The notes under the pieces were generated by a model. It did no database searches. It had not been told where the DNA came from and saw only the letters and a list, made by a program, of their open reading frames with translations. This document shows, piece after piece, positions 25,039 through 33,789 of a stretch of DNA of 64,000 bases. The number at the start of each line of letters is the position of its first letter. The first letter of the stretch is position 1. The DNA comes from Bacteroidales bacterium (GTDB taxonomy: Bacteria > Bacteroidota > Bacteroidia > Bacteroidales > UBA932), in assembly GCA_012522855.1 (NCBI GenBank), contig JAAYJQ010000023.1:1-64000 (forward strand), given 5' to 3'. The position numbers and the translations under genes are program-made.

Positions 25039-26502
25039 ATGCAGACTAAAAAATCATTCAAGTATTGGCAGTGGCGCGTAATCATCTGTTCGATGATCGG
25101 GTACTCCATTTTCTACTTCGTGCGGAAGAACTTCTCTTTTGCCATGCCGGCATTGGGTGCTGAATATGGGATCACGGACACAAGTTTCGGTGTCATCCTT
25201 ACCCTGGTCGGGTTGATCTATGGCGTTTCCAAACTTGTGAACGGTTTCATCGCCGACCGATCCAATCCCCGGTGGCACTTGGCGTTCGGCCTGGGAATCT
25301 GCGTGATTCTCAATTTTATCTTCGGCTGGAGCGCGGAAATCAGCCGCCTGATCTCAGGGCAATCGGAAGGTCCGGACTTCATCAATGTAATGGTGATGGT
25401 CATCGCCGTGCTATTGGTGCTCAACAATGTTTTTCAGGGATGTGGTTTCGCCCCGTGCAATCACTTGATGGTCAGCTGGGTACCCCCGAAAGAGCTGGCC
25501 ACGAAAATGTCGCTCTGGAACACGGCGCATTCTATCGGAGCCGGCATCGTGGCCGTGGTCTGCGGCTGGATCATCGGAAATCTCGGTGTCAACTTGGCCG
25601 GAAGTCCTGACGTTGTAAGCGCGATCGCCGGAAACCTCGGCAAAAAAATTTCGGATCCTGCCGTGATCCAAGCGGCCTCCCATATAGGAGCGTGGCGGTG
25701 GTGCTTCTGGATTCCCGCAGCCATCGGCGCTTTCGGGGTGTTCTTCATCATCATTACCCTCCGGGACACGCCATCCTCGGTAGGGCTTCCCGAACTTCCG
25801 AACACGAAAACGGAACTGGACGACGATGATTCGCCTGAAGCCTTCAGAAAGTTCATCATTGAAAAAGTACTCAAGAACAAGATTGTCTGGACTTTGGCTG
25901 TCGCCGATCTTTTCGTTTACATTGTCCGTTTCGCCATCCTGGACTGGGGGCCGAAATTCCTGCAGATGGGCGAGTCGCAGTTGTCACCGCTCTTCGCCGG
26001 TGTGACCATCGGTATTTTCGAGTTGTTCGGATGTCTGGGCATGCTTTCCGCCGGATGGATCACGGATCATTGGTTCCACAGCAAAGCGCAGCGGGTATGC
26101 GTCATCGAGATGGCCCTGACAGCAGTCTGCCTGGCGATCATCTGGTTGCTGCCTGCCGGCGCCAATCCTGTCCTGATGCTTTTCCTGCTGGCGATGGCAG
26201 GCTTCTTCCTCTACGGCCCGCAAGCCCTCCTCGGAGTAATCGCCTCCAATCAAGTTACGAAAAAGGGAGCCTCATCCGCTGTCGGCATCATCGGATTGAT
26301 GAGCTACCTGAGCGTGCTCTTCACCGGCGTCGGAATCGGACTCCTTTCGGATAAATACGGTGACGCCTTCTGGAACAACCTATTCCTGATTATGGCGGGA
26401 GTCGCCGTTATCGGCGGCCTAATCGTCTTGACGCTCTGGAACATCAAAGACGACGGCTATATTCACGAAAACCAGCCTGAAACTTCAGAGATTAAAAAGT
26501 AG
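25039..26502 (+). CDS. Glycerol-3-phosphate/organophosphate:phosphate antiporter (GlpT/UhpT type)
   Basis: A 487-residue major-facilitator transporter with about 12 membrane segments. It has both arginines that bind phosphate in the organophosphate:phosphate antiporter family: one in SIFYFVRKNFSFAMP and one in DLFVYIVRFAILDWGPKFL. These match GlpT Arg45 and Arg269. GWIIGNLG and GWITDHWFHSKAQR loops also fit. The ATG at 25039 is preferred over a TTG one codon earlier. As the last gene of the block, it probably imports glycerol-3-phosphate made by the GDPD enzymes. Its end overlaps the convergent metallophosphatase gene by 11 bases. Confidence 0.88.
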   Translation: MQTKKSFKYWQWRVIICSMIGYSIFYFVRKNFSFAMPALGAEYGITDTSFGVILTLVGLIYGVSKLVNGFIADRSNPRWHLAFGLGICVILNFIFGWSAEISRLISGQSEGPDFINVMVMVIAVLLVLNNVFQGCGFAPCNHLMVSWVPPKELATKMSLWNTAHSIGAGIVAVVCGWIIGNLGVNLAGSPDVVSAIAGNLGKKISDPAVIQAASHIGAWRWCFWIPAAIGAFGVFFIIITLRDTPSSVGLPELPNTKTELDDDDSPEAFRKFIIEKVLKNKIVWTLAVADLFVYIVRFAILDWGPKFLQMGESQLSPLFAGVTIGIFELFGCLGMLSAGWITDHWFHSKAQRVCVIEMALTAVCLAIIWLLPAGANPVLMLFLLAMAGFFLYGPQALLGVIASNQVTKKGASSAVGIIGLMSYLSVLFTGVGIGLLSDKYGDAFWNNLFLIMAGVAVIGGLIVLTLWNIKDDGYIHENQPETSEIKK

Positions 26503-28198
26503 TATCCAGATTCGTGGTCAATGTCGCGCAGGAATAGACGTTCTTTTTTCCGCTTGAAGGAATGGTCTGCGTAGCGCGGGCTTCCCACCCTTTTTCACTG
26601 GACGGATCACCGGAAGCCGGTTTGTAGTACCAATAGTGGCTTGCCGTAGAGTTGGACCAAGTGGTAGAATTCTTGTTTTTCACATTGAAATAGAAGGCAG
26701 CGGCAGCCACATTGGCCGAAGATCCGTCGGGGACGCGCGTGAAGTCTCCGATTTTCGTCCCGTTCTGGTAGAGTTCCACCTTCCAGTTGGCGCCGTCATC
26801 ATTGAACACCTCCGCGACAAAACAGTCTTTGAACTTGGTGTTGCCTTTGACTGTGATGTTCGCTGAGCCCGCCTTCTGCGAAGCCATGTTCCAGACCAGG
26901 GGAAACCGCCCCCCCTCATAGTACAACTGATTGCCGTCATAGACCCGCATCTGCTCATCAAGCGGCCTGTTCGTGCCTTTGGCAACCCAGTCCACGATCT
27001 GGTTCCCCTCGATGCGGTAGATGCTGTAGCCGTTCGGCGCGCCCGTCACGTTGGAGTTGCTGCACCACCACGCGCCGCAGGCCGCTCCATGAATATGTTC
27101 ATAGAGGTTCTGTCCACCGGCCGCCTTGAGGGAGTGGATGTAATTCTGATGGTAATGTGTGTGGCCGATCATGATGTGAGCTTCTTTGAACTGCGTCAGA
27201 AGATTGAGCACCTCTTGATAGTTGTTGCCCTTGCTCGAGCGGAGCGGGATATGGGCACAGAAAATGACCATCTTGTCGGATTTGTCCGCAACCTGCGAAA
27301 GATCTTCATTCAGCCAGTTCAACTGAGCGGCGGTAAATCCGCCGTTGTAGCTCCAGCTGGATCCCGACGATTCGGTTACGATGACATTGTCCATCACGAT
27401 CACATGCGTTTTGCCGAGATTGAAAGAATAGTCCGTCGGGCCGAAGGCATCCACGAAATTCTTGGTCGCATTGAAATCGTTCAACGCCGCGGCATTGTGA
27501 TCGTGATTCCCGATGCAGTTGAAGAAGGGAAGATATTTGTCCGTTCCGATCTGCACGCGGCTCATGGAGCTGATCATCGCAGGCCACTTCGATATGTCAT
27601 CGAAAATGATGTCACCGAGGGTAATTGCATAGGTATCACCGTAATCTCCGGATGCAAGCGTCTGTTGAATGTCCGGAATGGTTTCCGATACCCATCGCTG
27701 CACATCGCCGTCCGTCTTGCATTGCGGGTCTCCGATCATCAGAAGGGTGAACTTCCCGTCCGAGGATTTCCGGGGAGTCAGCGTGAAATCATTCCGGTTC
27801 ACGACAGCCCTGTCGATCTTGGAGGTAGAAAAGAAGACCGGCTTGCTTGGAGCCGACGAGGAGGTGTAGACTTCGTAGTCGGCGGGCAAAGAGTAATAGA
27901 CATTGCGGCAATAGGTGGCAGCCGTCATCTGGTACACCCCGTTTGCATCGGTCTTGACATATTTGAATCCGTCCGTCACCGGGACACCGGGAATGCCTTT
28001 TCCGGTTGTCGCATCCTTGATCAGGCCGACCAGGTTGTTTCCTTCCTGTATGGTTGTGCCGTTGATAATGGATTCGGTGTTCTCGTCGGGATCCGGATCC
28101 GGATTCGGATCCTGCTTCGAATTCTTCTCGCAGCAGGCGGCCATTATCACAATGGCCGCCCCAGCAGCGAAAAAGGTTGAAATTTTTCTAAAGTTCAT
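26492..28198 (-). CDS. Calcineurin-like metallophosphoesterase lipoprotein
   Basis: A 568-residue lipoprotein (lipobox VIMAACCEK, then an Asp/Pro-rich spacer DPNPDPDPDEN). Residues about 45-130 form a carboxypeptidase-regulatory-like Ig fold (LVGLIKDATTGKGIPGVPVTD). Residues about 150-390 are a calcineurin-like phosphoesterase with the metal ligands in IGDPQCK, TLGDIIFDD, CIGNHDHN, FCAHIPLRS and IGHTHYHQNY. A C-terminal beta domain of about 150 residues resembles the MetallophosC tail. It is a phosphomono- or diesterase at the outer membrane. It is the third gene of a minus-strand SusC-SusD operon, 13 bases after SusD. Confidence 0.9.
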   Translation of the reverse strand: MNFRKISTFFAAGAAIVIMAACCEKNSKQDPNPDPDPDENTESIINGTTIQEGNNLVGLIKDATTGKGIPGVPVTDGFKYVKTDANGVYQMTAATYCRNVYYSLPADYEVYTSSSAPSKPVFFSTSKIDRAVVNRNDFTLTPRKSSDGKFTLLMIGDPQCKTDGDVQRWVSETIPDIQQTLASGDYGDTYAITLGDIIFDDISKWPAMISSMSRVQIGTDKYLPFFNCIGNHDHNAAALNDFNATKNFVDAFGPTDYSFNLGKTHVIVMDNVIVTESSGSSWSYNGGFTAAQLNWLNEDLSQVADKSDKMVIFCAHIPLRSSKGNNYQEVLNLLTQFKEAHIMIGHTHYHQNYIHSLKAAGGQNLYEHIHGAACGAWWCSNSNVTGAPNGYSIYRIEGNQIVDWVAKGTNRPLDEQMRVYDGNQLYYEGGRFPLVWNMASQKAGSANITVKGNTKFKDCFVAEVFNDDGANWKVELYQNGTKIGDFTRVPDGSSANVAAAAFYFNVKNKNSTTWSNSTASHYWYYKPASGDPSSEKGWEARATQTIPSSGKKNVYSCATLTTNLDTTF

Positions 28199-28211
28199 GG
28201 AGAATAAATTA

Positions 28212-30047
28212 TTACCATCCGTAGTTCTGACCCAGTTTCGGGTTTTCTACAAGCGCGGACGCCGGGATCGGACTCAAATACATCTTGTCATCCCATTGCA
28301 ATCCGTAATGGTAGATCAGATAACCGGATGTCTTGTCTGTAAGCGACCAAGTGTTGTTCGCTCCGGAATTGGCGATCTTGTAATTCGTCGGTGACCCGGC
28401 ACCGCTTCCGACCGTGTAAGGGAATCCGTTGATCGTGAATCCTCTCGAAACTTCCGTCGCTGTCAGGTAGATGCCCCTCCACCCCAGATTCTGGAAGCGC
28501 GTCGCGATCTTCTGGCCCAGTTTCCAGCGATACAGGTCATCTTGGCGCAGACCGTTTTCCATCACCAGTTCCACCGCGCGCTCCCTTCTGATTTCCAGCA
28601 GGATGTTGTTCAGCACAGGGTAACCGTCTCCGTTGTAATATTCGGTCAAGAAAGGATCAACGACATAGTCGGAGCTGCCCGGATAGATGTTCCTGACGCC
28701 TGCCCGCTCACGCAGAGCTCCAATGGTCTTGTTCCAAATATCTTCCGTCATTTCGCCAAGTTCGGCCTTCGCTTCCGCATGGTTCAGGAGCACCTCCCCG
28801 AACCGGAGGATCGGAACGGAGTTGTTGGAAAGAGCCCGTGAATAGTTCTCTTCTTTCTCAATACACCATTTGTGGAACTGGTAGCCGGTCCAACTCATCG
28901 AAAAATTGGTCTTGAAGGGAAGAATCGCCCCCGCAAGATCTTGATACTGATAGCCGGGTCCGACGATGGACTGCGCAAGACGCCAGTCGCGGTTGTCGAA
29001 CTCTTCGTTCACAGAAACCTTGTCATTCGTTATGGGAGTTCCGTCCAGCGTAAGATACATATTCACGAGTTCCTTCGTCGGGCTGTACTGTTGTCCCATG
29101 GACGTGGAGCGGTAATACCAGGTCAGATCGTGGAGCACATTCACCTCGCCGCCATTGGCCTCGCGGGACCAGATGACTTCGTCGGTCGGAATGACCATGC
29201 TCTTGAACAAATCGCTGTAGTCAGACTGCGGTTTGCCGGTGTTGTGCAGGGTGAACAGACCGCTTTGCATCAATTTTTCGTTCGCGTCGATGCACTGACG
29301 ATAGAGTTCCTCGGACGATTCGTACTGGTTGTTCCAGGCAATGTTCGTGGATGGATTCGTTGTGTGATACTTCCGGTAGGCTGCTTCATAGAGGCAGATC
29401 CGGGACTTGTAGGCCAACACGACCCATTTGTTGACATATGTCCTGCCTTTGGTCAGGACATCATTTTCGCCCGAAACATGCTCGGCGGCGAAGTTGATGT
29501 CTTCGAGAATTTTATGGAACAGGTATTCGCGATCATCCCGCGATCCATAGAGAAGCGTGCTGTCTTCTTTCTGCGGGACATGATCGATCCAGGGAACATT
29601 TCCAAAAGCCTGCATCTTGGAAAAATGAGCGTAACCCCTCCAGAATCGCGCGATCCCCTCATAATGGTTATACTTGGCCTCGGAGATGAATTCCTTCGCC
29701 CGCGTCATGTTTTCGAGCATGAAGTTGGTTCCGCGGATGAAAGAAAAGTTGCCGTAATCCCAGCCGGACTGTTTCTGTGGGTTCCAGATGAACGGATGGT
29801 AGAAATCCGAGCCGGTCTTCGTGGCAACGAGATCGGTGTAGGCATCACTGGAGATCGCAACGGATGTAAAACCGGGCAGATAACTCTGGATGAAGCCGTT
29901 GCAATACATCTGAAGATCCTTTTCTGTCTTGAAATAGGAAGGCGCGGCGATGGTATTCGTCGGGTTTCGCTCCAGGAAATCCGAGCAGGACACAAGCGAT
30001 GCCAGCAAGCAGGCAGCAAGAATAATCGTAGTGTATGTTTTTTTCAT
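28212..30047 (-). CDS. SusD/RagB-like surface lipoprotein of the second locus
   Basis: A 611-residue lipoprotein with lipobox LLASLVSCSDF. SusD features are ERNPTNTIAAPSYFKTEKDLQ, HYEGIARFWRGYAHFSKMQAFGNVPWIDHV and NNILLEIRRERAVELVMENGLRQDDLYRWKLG, and the C-terminal YLSPIPASALVENPKLGQN. The start MKKTYTTI at 30047 is preferred over the ATG two codons earlier because a perfect AGGAGG (complement of 30055-30060) lies 7 bases before it. The gene follows SusC with a 16-base gap. It is unusually long for SusD. Confidence 0.92.
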   Translation of the reverse strand: MKKTYTTIILAACLLASLVSCSDFLERNPTNTIAAPSYFKTEKDLQMYCNGFIQSYLPGFTSVAISSDAYTDLVATKTGSDFYHPFIWNPQKQSGWDYGNFSFIRGTNFMLENMTRAKEFISEAKYNHYEGIARFWRGYAHFSKMQAFGNVPWIDHVPQKEDSTLLYGSRDDREYLFHKILEDINFAAEHVSGENDVLTKGRTYVNKWVVLAYKSRICLYEAAYRKYHTTNPSTNIAWNNQYESSEELYRQCIDANEKLMQSGLFTLHNTGKPQSDYSDLFKSMVIPTDEVIWSREANGGEVNVLHDLTWYYRSTSMGQQYSPTKELVNMYLTLDGTPITNDKVSVNEEFDNRDWRLAQSIVGPGYQYQDLAGAILPFKTNFSMSWTGYQFHKWCIEKEENYSRALSNNSVPILRFGEVLLNHAEAKAELGEMTEDIWNKTIGALRERAGVRNIYPGSSDYVVDPFLTEYYNGDGYPVLNNILLEIRRERAVELVMENGLRQDDLYRWKLGQKIATRFQNLGWRGIYLTATEVSRGFTINGFPYTVGSGAGSPTNYKIANSGANNTWSLTDKTSGYLIYHYGLQWDDKMYLSPIPASALVENPKLGQNYGW

Positions 30048-30063
30048 ATTCATTCCTCCTGTA

Positions 30064-33000
30064 TTAGAAAGTGAGATTGACTCCAAAGGTGATCGATTTC
30101 AGCATCGGGTAGCTGTAGCCTTCGCCAACGCCGCCGAGACCGGGAAGAGTGCCGCCCGAGAAGTCGGAGTCCCCGCTCGAGATCACTTCCGGATCGAACA
30201 TCTTGGTGTGCTTGAAGAGCGGCGAGAAAGTCAGTAGGTTGGTGCCCGTCACATAGAACCTTGCCCTTTCGATGTGAATCTTTTTGGTGAGGGCGCTTGG
30301 AATCGTGTAAGAAAGCGTAACGTCCTTGAGCCGCAAATAAGCGGCTTTTTGGAGATAGTAGTCATTCTCGTAAGTTAGGGGGCCCTGATTCCGGTTGGCG
30401 GAATAGGCGACCCTGCGTGTCCAGTACGGCTTGTCGGCCGCGTTCGTCACGAACCAGTCCGGTGTGCTGTAATCCACTTCGACGGTGTTGCCTTCCATGG
30501 TTTTCATCAAGAAGCCGTACGGGCGATTGTACATCCCCCAGAAGAAACCGGATTCGGTCAGCGGATACCAGTCGCGCCGTCCAATGCCCTGCAGGAACAC
30601 GGAGAGGCCGATTCCGTTCCAGTTCGCATCCAAGTTGATGCCGTACTGGTAATGGGGCAGACTGTTGCCGATCCGCTCCAGGTCTCCGTGATTCTCAAGC
30701 GTGGCGTTGCCGGCATCGATGGTTCCGTCCCCGTTCACATCCAGAAACTTGAGGTCACCGGCGTATGCGCGGAAATTGCTCCCGTTCTTATGGAAGGTGT
30801 TGGTTGTCCAGTTGTCCGCTTCCGCGTTCGTCAGGAAATAACCGTCCGTACGGAAACCCCAGATTTCACCGAGTTCTTTTCCAGGATAGAAGGAGTAGAT
30901 AAGACCGCTCGCGAACGGGAAGTCCGTGATTTTGGAGACGCTGTCCCAGAGGCTTCCCTTGATGCTGTAACCGAACGGCTTCCCCGCCACCGTGAACTGA
31001 TCCTTCCAAGAGAGCGTGAGCTCCCATCCCTTGGTCTGCATACTGCCGTAGTTACCTCTCGGAGAGGCGGCTCCGTAGATCGCGGGAATGGTCGGTCCGT
31101 TGGTGATCATGTCCTTCGTGTTCCGGATGTAGTAGTCTCCGGAGAAAGACAGACGGCTCTTCAAGATGTCGAAATCCAAACCGACGTCGTATGTCGTGAC
31201 GGTTTCCCAGGTCAGGCCGTCCGGAACGACATTGGCCTGTTGGGTGTAGATGAATTTCTTTCCGTCAAAGAGAACGGAGCTCTTGCTGAGGCTGATTTTT
31301 TCCAGGAAATAGTAAGCGGATATGTCGGAGTTGCCGAGCGCGCCGACGTTGGCCCTGAGTTTAAGGTTGTCAAGCCAACTGCTCGCCCAGCGCATCCAAG
31401 GTTCTTCGTTGATCCGCCAACCGACGGAAGCGGAGGGGAAGAAGCCCCATTGCTGGCTCACCGGGAATTTCGAACTGCCGTCATAGCGGGCAGCCGCTTC
31501 CAAAATGTACCGTTTTAGAAATGTGTAGTTGACACGGCCGAAGAATCCGACCAGTCCCACGGAAGTAAGGTAGTCGTTCGGTTCGGCGTATTCCGTGCCG
31601 TCCATCAGTTCAAAACTCGGATAGGAGTCCCATAGGATACCCTTCCGCTGCATATAATAATTCGTATACTTGCTGTCGGTCAAGTTCCACCCGACAACCA
31701 CGTTGAGATCGTGATTTTCCCCGAGCCTCGGAGTGTAAGTAGCCACGACGTTGGCGGCTTGGTAGTCGGTTTGGTTCCGGTTGCGGGAATGGTAGGAATC
31801 CTTCTCCGCGACGAAAACATCATTCGTCACACCCGGAGCCGGTGAGTATTGCGATGGCGTGCGGACCCGGTCCCACTCGTAGCGTCTTGCCTGGTAGGTA
31901 TAGTCCGCCCGGATGCTCAAGATGTCCTTGATCGGAGTGACGGTCAGGCCGAATGTCGTCTGGAAATTGATGGATTTCCGATTGTCGAAGTCATCCCCTT
32001 CCTTGAAACGCCAATACCCCGTGTTCTCGCCCCAGAAGGTGTGGGTCCCGTCCGGATTGGTGGGAACGAAGATGGGAGATCCGCGGTGTTCCATATTCCG
32101 GAGAAACGGCATGTTATAGGCAAAGAACGGCTGATCGTACCGGTCGTGGAAAAAGGCGGTGTTGTTATCGACGGAAACATAGTCGTTGATGTCGATACTG
32201 CCTTTCGAACGGATGTTGAAGGTGTTGAACACCTCGTTCCCGACTTTGTAGATGGCGTCCTGGTTGTAGAAACGGCCGCTCAAGGAATACTTGACCCGAT
32301 TTCCCGCAGCATTGACGCTGATGTTGTGGGTCTGCGACGAATTGAGCCGTTTATAGAAGAGTTCCATCCAGTTGGTGCTGCCGTAGTACCTGTAGTTTCC
32401 GGTTACCGGATCCACCACGACCTGATCGGGGTAACCCTGTTCTTTCCGGACTCTCAGTTCTTCCAGATATTCCGGCGTCAGTCCGACATCGACGTTGTTG
32501 ACATCGGTGTGCCATTTGCCGGCAGCGGTCGGGGTGCGACCGTCGCCGTCCCAGAACTGCTCGAAAGCCACCGCCCAATTTATAGGCGTCATAGTCGATC
32601 TCGTCTTCCCAGAGAACCGTGCGCTGGTTGATGGAGTAGGCGGCTTGGTAGTTGACGCTGATCTTGTCCTTGGTCGGGTTTTTAGTCGTCACAAGGATGA
32701 CGCCGAACGCGCCTCTGGATCCATAGACAGCCGCGGAAGCGGCATCCTTAAGAACGGAGATGTTCTCGATGTCATCCGGGTTGACCATGTTCAGACTGCC
32801 TTCCACACCGTCGATGAGAACGAGCGCTCCGGTTCCGTTTCCGATGGAATGGGAAACGCCCGAAGAACTGGTGGCGGATTTTCTTGAATAGTACTGCTGA
32901 GAACCGCCCCGGATGTAGATGCTGCCGGAGTGGGAAGGCTTGCCATCATTCATGTAGATGTTCAAACCGGAAATCTGTCCCTGCAACATGCGGTTCAGGC

Positions 33001-33418
33001 TGGGAGCGGTTTTATTTTCAAGAGATTCTCCGGAAAGACTTTCCACGGCGCCGACCAATTGTTTCTTTTTCAGCGTTCCGTACCCGACAACCACACTTTG
33101 CTCGAGGAGTTCGGTGTCTTGTTCGAGAGAGAAATCAATCCTGGTGTTTTGTCCCACCGGTTTTTCCATCGTCTGATAGCCGACGATCTGACAGACCAGA
33201 ATGTCGGTGCTGTTTACGCCCGACAGGCTGTAGGTTCCGTCTTCCATCGTGATGACGCCGTTCATGGTCCCTTTGACCAAGACAGCTGCTCCGATGACGG
33301 GCTCTTGGGTCTGGGCGTCGCGGACGACCCCCGAAACCACGTGGCTCTGTGCAGACATCCATCCCGGCATTAGAAGAAAAGCCAGGAAGGACGCAATAAC
33401 TGCGATTCGATAGTTCAT
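30064..33418 (-). pseudogene. SusC-type TonB-dependent transporter split by one frameshift
   Basis: Two overlapping frames together make one complete SusC of about 1117 residues. The first, from ATG 33418, gives the signal peptide, a carboxypeptidase-regulatory domain (VSGVVRDAQTQEPVIGAAV), plug motifs (VVVGYGTLKKKQLVGAV, GTGALVLIDGVEG, LKDAASAAVYGSRGAFGVI) and runs to EDEIDYDAYK. The second continues with WAVAFEQFWDGDGRTPTAAG and runs to the barrel end, SITFGVNLTF. The join is at about 32577-32583, where removing one base of the AA/TT run restores the frame exactly. There is no STN domain. It is either a recent inactivating mutation or an assembly error. An alternative ATG lies four codons upstream at 33430. 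Confidence 0.88.
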
Positions 33419-33560
33419 TTTAATTTCCATAAAAGTTGACTTGTCTCAATAGTTTTCGCTCAAATGAGCATGAAGTCAGATTATCGAAGTGCAAGACTCA
33501 ACTGATATGGATTTTTAATTCATAATTTCAAATTTTTAAAAATAAACAATCTTCGTTTGA

Positions 33561-33568
33561 CAAAGATA
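33561..33568 (-). promoter_or_regulatory. -7 box for the second SusC operon
   Basis: On the minus strand TATCTTTG (complement of 33561-33568) is a perfect TAnnTTTG, about 140 bases before the SusC start. The best -33 candidate, ATTG (complement of 33590-33593) at 21 bases, lies inside the tandem repeats at 33575-33616. Confidence 0.5.
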
Positions 33569-33574
33569 TAAAAT

Positions 33575-33616
33575 ATTACCATTATATTACAATTTTATTG
33601 CCGTTATATTACAATT
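33575..33616. repeat. Two 22-bp tandem repeats in the divergent promoter region
   Basis: The unit ATT(A/G)CC(A/G) followed by TTATATTACAATT occurs at 33575-33594 and again at 33597-33616, a period of 22 bp or about two helical turns. It overlaps the presumed -33 region of the SusC promoter and lies between the two divergent transcription units, as expected for a regulator that binds one face of the DNA. Confidence 0.65.
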
Positions 33617-33625
33617 GCCGGCAAT
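33614..33625. promoter_or_regulatory. Perfect 12-bp palindrome ATTGCCGGCAAT
   Basis: A perfect palindrome that overlaps the end of the second tandem unit by three bases and repeats the ATTGCC sequence found at the start of that unit. It is a candidate operator for the divergent genes. Confidence 0.45.
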
Positions 33626-33675
33626 GAAAACGCCGAAAAGTTCATTTGTTGTGATGGAAAAATCGAAAAATTCAT

Positions 33676-33683
33676 TATCTTTG
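33676..33683 (+). promoter_or_regulatory. -7 box for the plus-strand lipoprotein gene
   Basis: TATCTTTG fits TAnnTTTG and lies 106 bases before the start at 33790. A TTTG at 33645-33648 is 27 bases away, longer than the usual 19-21. Apart from the sites listed here I see nothing in the 371 bases between the divergent genes. Confidence 0.4.
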
Positions 33684-33789
33684 CAAAGAAGTCAGAGGCG
33701 TAGGCCACATTTCGAAAATCGTGCAAGGCTCAAAGGATCTACAGAGCTTATTCCTATTCATCAATTCGAACACGAAATTTATTATCAAC

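Noticed and set aside
27089-30074. Two long plus-strand open frames over the metallophosphatase and SusD genes
   Set aside because: They mirror well-supported minus-strand genes and show no motif, signal or promoter of their own.
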